A DNA stretch of 64,000 bases, taken from assembly GCA_001600455.1 (NCBI GenBank), contig BCKC01000003.1, positions 1,426,001 through 1,490,000 on the forward strand, read 5' to 3'. The stretch comes from Endocalyx cinctus (lineage: Eukaryota > Ascomycota > Sordariomycetes > Amphisphaeriales > Apiosporaceae). Each line of letters opens with the position of its first letter. The stretch's first letter is position 1. Below are positions 22,934-34,438 of this stretch, one piece after another. Under the pieces are notes generated by a model that worked only from the letters and a program-made list of their open reading frames with translations, made no database searches and had not been told where the DNA came from. Made by a program: the position numbers and the translations under genes.

Positions 22934-25689
22934 TTATTCCTCTCCGTTGGCCAACTTGACGGCCTTAGCAGCTGCCTCGTCGAAATCGTCAAACGCAAAA
23001 AGGGGCAATCCGCTCTCGGCGATGATGGCTTGGCCCTCCTTCTCGTTGGTGCCCCGGATCCGAACCACGACGGGCACGGTCATCTTCAACTCTTCGAAGG
23101 CGAGGACTACTCCGCGAGCGATCATGTCTCCGAGGGTTAGACCGCCGAATATGTTGACGAATATACACTGGAATTATTTTTTTAGTCACTGCTTTGAGTT
23201 TTCGTACATGATATTTTTTTTTCACTCCTCTTTTCAATAAAATAAGAAAATAAGGTAGGTAGGTTAGAGAAAATAGAAAGGGAAAGCAGAAAAAAATTAC
23301 CTTAACCCTCCGATCCTTCAATATAACCTCGAAGCTCTTCTTGACCGTCTCGCTCGTCGCCTTGCCGCCCGTATCCAAAAAGTTGGCGGCCCTACCGCCG
23401 GCGTCGGCGAGGGCGTCGACCGTGTTCATGGCGAGCCCGGCGCCGTTGACGAGCGTGCCTATATTATTTCTAGAGTCTCCCAGCTTGACGTAGACGATCC
23501 CGTCCTTCTCGACCCCGACCTCGTCCGGGTCCTCGAGGGACGGGTCCCGCAGGGCGTGCACGTCGGACTGCCTCCCGCCGCTGCGCGAGGCCGCGTCGTC
23601 GAGGCCGAGGCGGGCTTGCGTCACGGCGATCGACTCTTCTTCCTTCGCGTTCGTAGTAAGACCGATCCGCGTTTCGATTAGGAAAGCTTCTTTTTCCGAG
23701 AATACCCGGATAAGTCCGCGGATTACTTGGGTGAGGGAGTTGATGCTGCGAGTGTTTGACGGAAGGCCGAGGTGGTGGGCTATATCTGCTATGGGTAGCT
23801 CTTTGTGCGCGTTGGTATTGTTCGGATCGAAGTCGTATCTGGCTACCTTGGCCGAGGCCCCTCCTTCCGGCGATGCGATTATCGTCGGGCTTTTCGTCGA
23901 TCTGTTGACGGTGACGGCTAGAAAACGCGCCTCTCGGGCGTTATCCGGAGTTGATTCTGCTTCTTCAACGGGCACGTCGCTCTCGCGCAGAACGCCGAGA
24001 GCGGTGGAGCGAGAAAGATAGATACTCCGGCTTTGCTGAGTTAGTAGTAAATCTGCCTTGTTTACCCGCCGCGGCAACGTCGCCGGCCGGCGCTGGCGTC
24101 CTGCGACCGCCGTGTGCATTCCCCTACGTTGCTGCGCCGTAGCGGATGCCGAGATGCCCGCGCCGCGAGGCATCGCGCCGCTTAACATGCCCTTCAAAAC
24201 CGAGCCGAACCTCGAGGGGTGGTTTACCATGACCGCCCCGGCCGCCTCCAGGGCCGCGGCTTTTTCGTGCGGGCTCGGTTCGCCCGGTAAAGTAAAAGCG
24301 CCCGCGTGTCCCATGATTCGACCCGGGGGAGCGTTCAAGCCCGCGACTATGGCGGCGATCGGCCTGTGGTTGAAGTGAAATGGTTAAAAGAAAGTTACAC
24401 TATATATAGATTAGATCAAAGGCTGCTTACTTTGGATTTTTCGTTCGCGCCCTGTATTCTTTGATCCAGTCGGCTACCTCGAGTTCGGTATCTCCTCCGA
24501 TCTCCCCCGCCAGCGCGATCGCCTTGGTATCTTCGTCCTCCGCTAGTATTTGCAGGCCGTCTCTTAGGGTCGTCCCGGGGAGGATGTCGCCGCCTACGCC
24601 TATACACATACTTTGACCCAGGCCGGATCTTAAAGTCGAAGCAGCAGCTGCAGGTTTCTTTTTAAGCCGAAGAAAAAGGCATATATGGGAAAAGACCTAG
24701 CAAGGTATAAGGAAATGATTGGGCTTACTCTCATAACTCAAGGTTCCGGACCTTGCTACAATCCCTACCACGCCGGGTTTAAAACAAGGCAGAGGTTGAA
24801 AGCCTGAGAGATGGTATTTCTTTAGATACGTAGCACTTTTTTATGAATAGGCCAATCGATAGAAGTGAGGTGAAATTAAGACGTACCTATCCTACATTTA
24901 CCCACCGAGGATATGATGCCTGGGGAGTTAGCGCCGACGAGTCGAGAAGCGGACTGTGTTTTTAACATTGAATGTATCTTTCCCGAGTCCATGTCAGTAT
25001 AAACTCGTAAGAATTCTCCCCACGTATAGATATAAGGAGAGAAATGGAGGACCTTAATCATATCATGTAACGGAATATGTTCCGCCACGGCGACGATAAG
25101 CGGGATCTCGGCCTCGATAGCCTCTACGATAGCCCCGGTAGCCTGGTGAGCGGCTACGTATATACCCGTAGCGTCCGGTTTCAGAACTTCAACAGCCTAT
25201 GCTCAACGGCTTAGCATCCGGATCATGCACATTCCCCTAAGTTTAGGTTCTTTACCTTTTTAACCGAAGGCAATACCGGCAGGCCGAGATGTTCGCCCTC
25301 CCGGCCGGGCGTCACGCCGCCGACTATGTTGGTACCCCATTCTATGGACTCCTTCGCGTTTGCGGTGGCCTGCAAGTCGAGAATACTCGGTCAGGATATA
25401 TAGTCATAACGCGGTTATAAGTGTAGCAGTGTTTCCACTAGCCTGTCTTCCTACGAGAGCGCGTGTTAGCGAAGGGATGAACGAATGAAATGAACGCGCT
25501 GCTTTTCGTAAGCTATAATTAATTGAGCGAACCTGTGAAGCCTTGAAATATTACTCGAGTATGACTCCCGATCTTAAGATTGTTCAACGTCGACTCGTAG
25601 TTTGATAAATATGCCGAGCTCCGAAATCCCCGCCGTGGGAACCCGGAATGCCTCGGTAATATATTAGGAAGCCTGGTTGTCCGTAACAT
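22934..25689 (-). CDS. fused succinyl-CoA ligase-like protein (alpha + beta halves)
   Basis: Nine exons fit one frame (about 700 residues): 25689-25533, 25450-25443 (8 nt), 25369-25256, 25196-25053, 24977-24887, 24803-24729, 24647-24431, 24363-23301 and 23167-22934. The N-terminus is Arg-rich without acids, as in a mitochondrial presequence. The alpha half follows: VIFQGFTGRQATANAKE (CoA-binding fold), GGVTPGREGEHLGLPV, GANSPGI, ARSGTLSYE, CIGVGGD and GHAGA with the phospho-His. A basic linker leads to a beta-like half with ASPEGG, LVNGAGLAMNTVDAL, FLDTGGKAT and FVNIFGG. The Gly-rich ATP-grasp loop expected early in the beta subunit is not visible, and the EINP metal-site motif reads ETRI. 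It may be a paralogue with altered nucleotide use rather than the TCA-cycle enzyme itself. Confidence 0.8.
25443..25450 (-). other. 8-nt microexon in the ligase gene, followed by a GC-AG intron
   Basis: The bases GAAGACAG join exon 1 (ending ...TTC ACA G) to exon 3 (GCC ACC GCA) and give GFTG-RQ-ATANAKE, the expected CoA-binding motif. The upstream intron (25532-25451) has GTTCGC, branch GCTAAC and TAG. The downstream one (25442-25370) starts GCTAGT and ends CAG. No other split I tried preserves the motif. Confidence 0.7.
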
Positions 25690-27514
25690 TCTAACCGCAG
25701 CTCGTCCGGGAAGATTTTGAGAACTTGAAGCAAAAGAAAAAAATCAAAAACAAAATATGACCCAAAAAAAAAAAGAAAATAACAAAATTATAAAACGGAA
25801 TAAAAGAAAAAGATACCGATGATCGGAGAGACTTTATAACTTGTTACTCTTGCTGTCTTGACATCAATACATTCGGTTATACTAAGTGGGCTTTACATCG
25901 GGAATAGTGCATTTGCCGCTTTTGCTTATATTTTTAGTCATGTATATCCTGAGCAGTTGTGGTTATGCATATTTATGAAATTGTGATATTACCAAATACC
26001 AAGTACTGGTAGATATATACATATTACAGGAATTCCCTTATCCTTCACCCCCCACTTTTGCTGTCTATCTCTTTTCCTTTGCTCTGTTCACAGCTCCCCT
26101 GTTTGTCTGAATGATTATCACTTCCATTGATGGACTATGCTTAGGAAACCATCGGAGAGTTACTGCTTTCGCGAGCCGGGAAATACGCCGAGGGGGTGCT
26201 GGTATTGGCGTACTGTCAGAGACAGAGATACCTCACGGATACGGGAACAGCGAGGAAGAGGGCACTGAGGACAGGTTACCATTTTCTCCTAATGGACACT
26301 ATTTTACAAACGAATATGAAAGTGACCCGGTGCTAAAGGGAGACTCGGTGGTCATTGATCGAAGCATTTGGGCGGGTATGCTCACAAATGCTTAAGCTTA
26401 AATCAGCTACAGTCTCCGCGACTACTCCCAGGGTTTATCAAACCATTAATAGGGCCAGTTATCGGATATCGTAATAGATTATCTGGCACCTAAGTCCCGG
26501 TACTCATTTTGAAAAGACGATGGATTATTTGGCCCCCGCTACTTACAGAGATGTCGATAGAAGGATGTTAATATGGGATGTTAGCGATCGGCATCCAAAT
26601 ACGTATCAGACGGGAGATATATGGGGATCAACTGGTAGAAAAGTTTACTGATAGTTGAAGTACCGTAGGAGGAAGGGTCGCGCTGAACATGCTAGAATAG
26701 AGGGTTCTTGAGAACCTGCGACTGTCATCAACCTGCGACTGTCATATATGTGAACAGGAAGGGAAAGATCTAGGTACGGTAGCTAATATTGACGGACATT
26801 CGTGACAATAAAACCCATTGATAACTAACCGATTATTACGTCTAAAGTTACTTATAGTGAAAATTTATGCGAGTTCCCCTTTTAATGCGTCCGTTGAAGT
26901 ACAACTCAGGTGAAGCTCAGGTTAGAATCCGGTTTAAAGCGGCGGGGCCCAGAACACCATATGCACACTTGGATCGGTACCCCCAAGATTGAGTAAGGGA
27001 CGGAAGCGTCTAGGTTACATGGCTTGGGTATAAAACGGATATAACCATTCACTTAACTTAAGTCATCAAGACTAAAGAAACATCACCAAGAAACTGTACT
27101 GTAATGATACTGCTACTATTGACGGAAATATACTGGGAATATCGGTACTCCAGGACAATGTGAATACTTCGTTTTAGCAGATATACGAAAACCGGTGTCG
27201 GCTGATTAGTGCAGAGTACGCTCGTTTTATATTTGGACAAGCGGTCTTCGTCCTCATACAAAATGAAGGGAAATAAGGAAGTTGTGCATTTCCAGGTGAA
27301 TCATATAGGGGTAATCTATTTATTGGTCAATGTACTCAGCCTAGAGAAGGCCAAAGACGACGAAGATTTCTGCTCTTTTAATTCATTGGGTATCGATTAT
27401 GAGGAACGCCTCTATCTGTGATATGTTAAATGATTGTTGATACATACATGCTCCTGTAATACACCGATCAAGAAGTTGAAAGCCTTACAACTCGTGAGGC
27501 AACTAGGTCTCCTC
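25690..27514. other. intergenic, with weak coding-like tracts
   Basis: Upstream of the ligase gene and downstream of COX19. From about 26111 to 26655 (+) there are successive short protein-like frames: a 94-codon frame containing FSPNGHYFTNEYESDPV; LKSATVSATTPRVYQTINRA in another frame near 26390-26490; and YLAPATYRDVDRRMLIWDVS from 26520. I cannot join them confidently. A 16-base direct repeat (AACCTGCGACTGTCAT) occurs at 26713-26728 and 26730-26745. The rest shows nothing. Confidence 0.4.
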
Positions 27515-28022
27515 CTATTTCGATTTGGTATTTGTCGTATCATTCTTTGGATCCTCCGCAAAGCCCAGATTCTTAAAGTCATCTCTGGCCATCAAGTTAC
27601 TGATGATACGAGGAGATAAATTCGTTAGAAGGCTCTCCCGCGTTTAATATAAGAAAGGAAGACGGAGAACTTACCGATCCATACGGCAAGACAGGTATGA
27701 TTTAGCAAGATTACGGCACTCTTCATCGTTGAGCCCCTTAACCCTCCTGATACAGGTCAGATAACGGGTCATGACATCCTTACATTCCCCTGAATTCACG
27801 GGATTTCAGTATTCAGTCTCGCTTCTAATTCGTAGGATATTTCATCTTCTTTTCTTACCGTCATGATCTAACGGGAAGCTACCACGTTCAGGCCTATGAG
27901 AGAGGGGTTTTAGGTTAGCCCTGCTCTTCAAGGTATATATCATGATTATAAGAATTAACTCTGCCGTACGGAATAGGCTTTCCTGTATAGGGACCTGAAC
28001 CAGGACTTCCAAAGGAACTCAT
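27515..28022 (-). CDS. COX19: cytochrome c oxidase assembly factor COX19
   Basis: Four small exons fit with matching phases and good splice sites: 28022-27970, 27893-27859, 27789-27675 and 27599-27515, giving 95 residues. The protein begins MSSFGSPGSGP and continues through KPIPPERGSFPLDHDGECKD, the CX9C helices CKDVMTRYLTC and CRNLAKSYLSC, and the family signature RMDRNLMARDDFKNLGF. COX19 is a twin-CX9C protein of the intermembrane space and cytosol that works with COX11 in delivering copper and redox control to cytochrome oxidase. The introns are 76, 69 and 75 nt. No exon is longer than 40 codons, so the gene is invisible to simple frame searches. Confidence 0.93.
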
Positions 28023-29102
28023 CGGGATTGATTAGCGAGTGAGAGCTATGATATCATTGAAACCTCAATGTCGATGATGATTTATAAAGGCAACGGCGTT
28101 GTTTGGATATCAACTGTTTCGTGAGTTCTGAATAGATGAAGTTTATTATATTCCGAATTTCTCGTACGTTACGTGAATATTCTAACCTAGGCGCTAGGTA
28201 CCTAGCAGCCCAGGTATTAGGTACTGAGAAATTGAAACTACAGGGAGTAAGTAAAGCTTGCACTGTACATAAACATAAGTTAATAAGCCGATACAGAAGA
28301 TATCTAGTGCAATCGATAGTTACAAAAAGGAGAATTTGATAGTAAAAATACAGTGCAAAACAAGCATCGGACTGTAAGCGCTTAGCTAATCATTCTGCCC
28401 CTCCATTTTCCATCCCACTTTACCCAAGCGGAAGTTCGATAAGATCGATGAACCAGGGATGTACTGGTTGCCGGGCGAACACTAAAACTATAGGTTGACA
28501 TCATTTTCTTGAAGGAAAGGAAAATGCCCAGATCGATTGCATAGGAGCCCATTCATTAATTATTACATGTGGACTGGGCATAAAAAAAATAAAAATTCAA
28601 GGAAAATTACTAGGTAAAACATCTTGAATTCTATCCGACAAGCAACGCCCATTAATTACCATCTTTCAAAAAAAGACGCACACCGCCGAAGATTTGAGAC
28701 AAACATCTTGACGTCTTAATCTCAATTTCAAAGCTTCCAAGTACATATCCGAGTCCATTCAAGTACGAGTCACATTGGGACAGAAACGTCACATCGTCTC
28801 CAATCATAAGATAGAGACGAATTGGGAGATTTGGAATACACCGCCCAAATCTACTTGTGGGACGACAACATTGCTTATATCTTTTTTTTTTTTTTCTTTT
28901 CTCTCTCGTATCGCAAACTTCAGCCATCAATTAAAAGAAAGCAGCAACGGCAACATATATCGAATATCGAACATTTAACTAAAGTGACGAATACGGATAA
29001 GATATTTGAGACTTTGAGACTATTTTTTTTCTCAACCTAAAAGGCTTGTGCCTAATATACTCTTCATCGTATCTTATTACACTTTGAAAGAACAAAGAAA
29101 AA
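28023..29102. other. divergent intergenic region
   Basis: Lies between COX19 (-) and the secreted-protein gene (+). It holds a compound ACCTAGGT-type palindrome at 28185-28205 and a poly-T run near 28880. No convincing frame. Confidence 0.6.
28185..28205. repeat. compound palindrome with CTAGGTACCTAG
   Basis: ACCTAG-gcg-CTAGGT (28185-28199) overlaps the perfect 12-bp palindrome CTAGGTACCTAG (28194-28205). Confidence 0.85.
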
Positions 29103-29965
29103 ATGCGGATAAGGCAATACGAATACGTAGCAGCGCTCTTTTCGATAGCTGCTGCTCCGAGTCTGACGGGCGCTTTTCCAGAATATGCGCCACTCGACCC
29201 GCTGCAATATACAATGGTTGACTATTCTCCCGTGCAATTACGAGCAGTAACCTGCCCGGCCGATTATTTCAGTTGTGAAGACCAAGGCACCGCCTTTGAA
29301 GGAACGTGTTGTCAGAATGGACAAGTTTGCTCTTTGGATGCTCATAGTTCGGCAGCTTGCTGCCCTTCAGTGTAAGTTTATACACACACATATCTCTAAT
29401 CAAGGAAGGAAATGAGAGTTATATTTTCTGAATTGACCCCCCCCCCCCCTTTTTTTTTTTTCTTTCTTCAAATTATATGATTATCATTCTAACTGTATAA
29501 AACTATAGCGCTACGTGCACTGGGGTAGCACCAGACTCGACGACAACAGCTTCGGTGTCGTATGTCACTAATACATACTTCACTTTTCCCTATATACAAA
29601 CTTCCTTCTCCAACAGCGTAGCCTGCACGTCAGCTCTGAATCAATGTTCAAGAAATTACGCCGAATGCGTGTCCTACCTAGGCGGAGATAGTGATGGAGC
29701 AGCTTATGGTGTGACCATTGTGGTTCCTGGTGGAGGTGGTACGACAGTGGCAGCACAGACCGGGGCGACACTCCCCTCAGCAACAGCGACGTCAGTCTGC
29801 TCGAGCCTCTCGTCCGTGGGGTGCTATGACCTACAAAGCAGCGACTGTGCTAAAATCACCTCGGGCGGATTCTACGTGGGCAATGACAGTCCGCGACCAA
29901 CCGCTGCGTGCATGGCGGGCGTCATGGCGGGCGTAGGACTGGGAATTTTCGGCGCAAATCTTTAG
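29103..29965 (+). CDS. secreted Cys-rich protein, probably GPI-anchored
   Basis: Two exons (29103-29371 and 29509-29965) encode about 241 residues. The 137-nt intron carries a C12/T13 run. Residues 1-24 (VAALFSIAAAPSLTGAF core) look like a signal peptide. The mature part has two Cys-rich blocks, CPADYFSCEDQG..CCQNGQVC and, after the intron, CTSALNQCSRNYAECVSYLG, then YGVTIVVPGGGG and a Ser/Thr-rich stretch with more Cys. It ends in a hydrophobic segment (CMAGVMAGVGLGIFGANL), as in GPI-anchor signals. This organisation is common among fungal wall or surface proteins of unknown function. I infer surface location and cannot assign an activity. Confidence 0.8.
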
Positions 29966-30567
29966 GATGATAGAATTGCGAAAACCTCGTATGGTGTCGA
30001 AATGTCCTATATAAAACGAAAACTTCGCATCGTGACTACGCAAGTACGGGGAAAGGAATAATAATGATGGAGTAATGGAAAAGGGTTATATAGATTGGAT
30101 GATGCTATGAACATAACGAAAGACTTTTGTTTCCCATGCGTATAATTTTCATGTCGGCTGGATAAATTATGACATGAGTATATAAACAAGAAAAAACATA
30201 AAAAATATTTTATATAATATTACTTACTTTTCTAGGTGAATCGATCGTGAGATTTTGATGATTTACGATAACTGCTTAAATCCATATAGACCAAAACGTG
30301 CCCCACCCCCAGACTTATAGGTATTTTACTAGGTATTTTACTGTCTATCAAGGCCTAACAGAGCCTAGCTGCTAACTACAAGTAGCGAGACTACACTGCT
30401 TAATTAACTATGCCTTATCTCTCATAACTACGGCTTTTCATTCATACAGCGATTAACATAGTTCAGTTTCAATTGAGATGACCAACGACGATTCTTTCGT
30501 AGAAGAGATCATTATTCATTTATTATGAGAATGATTTGAAAATTACTCTCAGTGTAAAACAGACAGT
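29966..30567. other. intergenic, upstream of NPR3
   Basis: AT-rich. It includes the secreted-protein 3' UTR and the NPR3 promoter. Nothing else seen. Confidence 0.6.
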
Positions 30568-33365
30568 ATGTCTTCCCCGGTATTACCCAACGCCTCAAAC
30601 TTTCTCGGGGTGGCATTAGTAGTAAATCGATTTCGAGATGGTCCCCGATTCGTATTTCACTACCCGCCTATCATCTCCCCTGCCAGCCACAACCACAACA
30701 ATCACACTCGTCAATCTTCAACCAACGAGTCCTGCATGAAGGATGACGAGGACGAAGACGAGGAAGCCTTGCTGAGCGAGATGTTAGGACCAGCCGGGAC
30801 GACGCCGGCGTCGGGATCGGGGTCGGGATCGTTGCCAGCCGAGCTGGAGCAGAATTGGAACCACGACGATCACCTGGTGACCGAGAGCGGCTCGCAGATC
30901 GTCCCGTGGGAGCACGTCGCCGGGTATTCCACCAAGGACCTCGAGAGCCTTCTGACGCCTACCAAGGCTTACCACAAGACCTTATTTCAGGTCTCCCTGG
31001 AGCAGCTCGTCTTCATCTCTTACCCGATATGCGTGCCGGATAACGGCATCTGGAGGAAGAGGAGTAGAAAGAACGCCAAGAGTCGTCGTCATCAGCCTCA
31101 GACGCCCAAATCTCCCGAACATGACGGCGCGAGCGGGAACGGTGACGGGGCTTCCTCGGGTAAAACTAAAGGTTCTTCGCTGTCGGCAAGTGATATACCG
31201 CAGGTCGAGGTAAAAGATATGGGGGCAGATGAGTCCGCTGCAACTTCGGGAAATAATAATAATAATACTGCTAATACCCCGGACGAGGTTGCAGAGGAGA
31301 AGAAGAGTGGGATGAACATGTTTAATCTGGTCTTCATACTTAACCCGAAGAAGCACGAGGCGAAAGAGCTGACCGAGACGCTCTTCTACAACGTTATTAA
31401 AAAGATCAACAAGGCTCTGAAATATAGCCAGCAGAAGAGTGATTTCGTTTGGAAAGAATCAAAACGCATACTGGCTCTCAAAGATAAGCACCGCGAACTA
31501 AGTACGCTTCAGATCCTACGCAAGATATTTACAGTCTTAAGAATAGGAAGGTCGAAACTAATATTTTACATTCTTTTTAGAAACAAAAATGAGCGTGTTA
31601 TGGAAAGATATCATAGAAATCTCGTCCCTGGCGGCTTGTATGCAAGATGTATACGAGGCCATATCTCACAACAAGATTGCCGCTCTCCAGCTGAACACGG
31701 CCGAAGGAACGATCACGAATTGGGTACAGATACCTGTACCGTTTTACCTCACCGACTTGCCGCCGGATGACAATCCCAGCTCGAGAGGTCTCTGGCTCAC
31801 GACGGCAAACTACTTCATCGAAGAAGACACTCTTCAGGATCCTACTTTCTTCGACAAGAATTTTACGCTGTTGTTGATGACCGACGAAAAGAAGGTCATC
31901 GCCGAACTACAGTCAGACGCGGACGAGGCCACTCCGGGTATGATCGAATTCGTAAGGCTTTCAAAACCAACCTTAACGTACGTATATTTGTCTTTTATCT
32001 CATTAGCCAACCTCAAAAGTACCCTTTCGTCATTCCGCATATATTTAGCCTCGTAATAATACTCACCGTACGTATGACGTTAGATTCCACCAAATCGGAC
32101 AGGGCAAATCCCTTACACCAAGCCAAGTGCGCACCTACGCGCAGCACTTCATCTTCTGGCGTCGTGCAATTGCCATCCCTCCCCTTCACGCGCGCGACGT
32201 CTACGTGATGTCGCCGAACTGCGACACCTCCCTCCTGCCTCGAGCGACTCAAGCCTGGTCCCGGGCGTTCCCTCTCGCCCCGTCCCTCCCGGACTTCTTA
32301 GCCGAGCTCTCGGCCGCGCCGAGGCCGTACAAGTGGTTCTGCCCCTCCAAGAGCCACCGCCCGACCTACCTGCAGATGCTGGCCTGGCTCATGCGCGGCG
32401 GCTGGGTCACCCAGCTTTGCACCTTCGCCTACGTCGTCGTGTGGCCCGAGATCCTGTACGAGGTCGATTACGAGCTCGAAGCGGAGGAAATTCGCGCCGC
32501 GGCGGCGGCGGCCGAACGTCCCGCGAACGACGGGGATGACGGAAACGACGCGAGCGACGACGAAGGAAAAGAAGAGCGGGATACGAGGGAGGATAACAGC
32601 GGCAGCCCCCGACCGATTTTCGACCCGGCCGCTTCTTCGTTCGACAGCGACGTCACCGCGACGACTTCGATGCCACAGCAGCAGCAGCAGCAGCAACATG
32701 ATACGATGCATATCCTATCTCCCACTTCGCTCGCCAATATAGTCCCCGCCAACCCTCGAGGCGATTATTCTTACGACCAAGACTATTACAACAACAATAA
32801 CCCCGGAAGCAGCGGTATTTTCCGCTCCCCTTCCACGCCCGTCTTACAGCGGGCGCCTACCCCCAACGCCGTCACCCCCGCGACGCCCACGCCCACGTCA
32901 ACGCCCACGCACGCCGAGCGCGCCGCCGAAGCCGCCCGCCTGAGCCGGCTCGCCGACCGAGAATACGCCCAAGCGCAATCCCGCATATCGGCGTTTTCCC
33001 GCAAACCGGTACCGCAAAAGACGGCCCACCCGTCTAGGGGATGGACATCTACTTCTACTTCTTCTACTTCCACTACATCATCAACAACAACGACAACAAT
33101 ACCCGCACATCTAAGACATTATTCCCCTTATATAATCAACGACGCCAAGACGGCGTCCGGCAAAGATTCGCTATACCTCAGCGCCATCGGCAAGAGGTTT
33201 CAGGACGCGCGCGTTCGCGCCGCCTGGCCCGTGTTTTGGAAGTATTTCAACGGCAAGACGGCGCTGGAGAGGATCGCGCTTCAGCAGGATCATATGAAGA
33301 GGAAGGAGGTCTGGGAATTGCTTGGTTCTATGAGCGAATATCTTGTTTGCGTTAGGCATTGGTGA
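30568..33365 (+). CDS. NPR3: nitrogen permease regulator 3 (NPR3, GATOR1/SEACIT subunit)
   Basis: Three exons (30568-31501, 31581-31977 and 32084-33365) encode about 870 residues. The N-terminal longin-type region (FLGVALVVNRFRDGPRFVFHYPP) is followed by an acidic disordered insert, then VSLEQLVFISYPICVP, NMFNLVFILNPKK, and after intron 1 LAACMQDVYEAISHNKIA. After intron 2 come FHQIGQGKSLTPSQVRTYAQ and YLQMLAWLMRGGWVTQL, the conserved helical and winged-helix part. A long low-complexity insert (poly-Gln, Asn, Thr/Pro-rich) separates this from the C-terminal HMKRKEVWELLGSMSEYLV. NPR3 pairs with NPR2 in the complex that inhibits TORC1 when amino acids are scarce, at the vacuole. The N-terminal start matches the family. 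Confidence 0.92.
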
Positions 33366-34438
33366 TTTTTTTTTTTTTTTTTTTTCGTTTTTTTAATTTT
33401 CTCACCGTACCTAAAGTTTTCTCCTGCTATCGGAAGGTATTCTTGACTTATCTTGTTGGAAATATTGAAACGAGGGTAAAATGCGGGGTGAATCTGTATA
33501 TATAGGCATACTTATATAGTAAAGGGACGACGATGACGGAAAGACTAGGCTGCCGGACCTGCTTTACATACCTTCTCGGCTTAGTTACATCTCCGCCAGG
33601 GGTTAAGCTTGCGACACTGCGTATTACTTTACGATTTGAAGGGTTTCACTTTGGATATATCCGGATATGTCAAGTAGATACATGAATTCATATTATTGAT
33701 ATCAAAAATCAAGACCTGTCTTTCCTCTGGCTTTCTTGTGCCTTCGATACCTGCCAGGGTCTGATCTGATAGACTAGTTACATGATGTATATAATAAGTA
33801 GGGATATATAGAAATGCGCTGTCAAATCAGACAATAATAGTATGATGAGATGTAAATGCAATCAGCAATCAAGAGAACAACAAACGCCCGGTCCCAACTA
33901 CGTGGTAGTGATCGATAAGAGGCCGAGCAAATCAACTAATCGTGAAAAACAAAATCATAACAAATTCGCTGAACGCCCATAATTCCACTAGAGGTATCAT
34001 TGGTAAGAAAATCAGTCCCAACCCTTAGATGAATTCAGGACAACAAGGAAATAAACAAATAAACAAATAAACAAATAAATATATTGATCGTGAAAATCGA
34101 AAGAGTAAAAGAAATCGAAATCAAAGGGGGACCAACATCAGTCGGCTCCGTAGGAGATCAAAAGGCCGTGGTTCATGCACCTTTCACGAGATCAGTCCAG
34201 CCAGCCTCGTATATTAAGTGCTGCCAACGTGAAGAAAAGGATAAAGGAACTCCGAAATCCGCACACTCCTGAAACGACCGGTCAGATGCAAATGTAGATG
34301 CTGTTCGCCCCTTGGGATATAAATGCCCGAAAACTCGAAAAGATAATATGAACCCTACGCATAAATGAAAAGAAAAAGGTGTAGAGTTGGATCAGTCAGA
34401 AAGAACGACCGCAACTCACGATGACCAGGCGAAGGTCA
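33366..34438. other. convergent intergenic region
   Basis: 3' flanks of NPR3 (+) and the bHLH gene (-). It starts with a poly-T run and holds an AAATAAAC tandem repeat (34049-34080). No gene seen. Confidence 0.65.
34049..34080. repeat. AAATAAAC tandem repeat, four units
   Basis: Three AAATAAAC units followed by AAATAAAT. Confidence 0.9.

Noticed and set aside
34084..34272. Short open frame between NPR3 and the bHLH gene
   Set aside because: 62 codons, no motif, Lys/Glu-rich low complexity; treated as chance.
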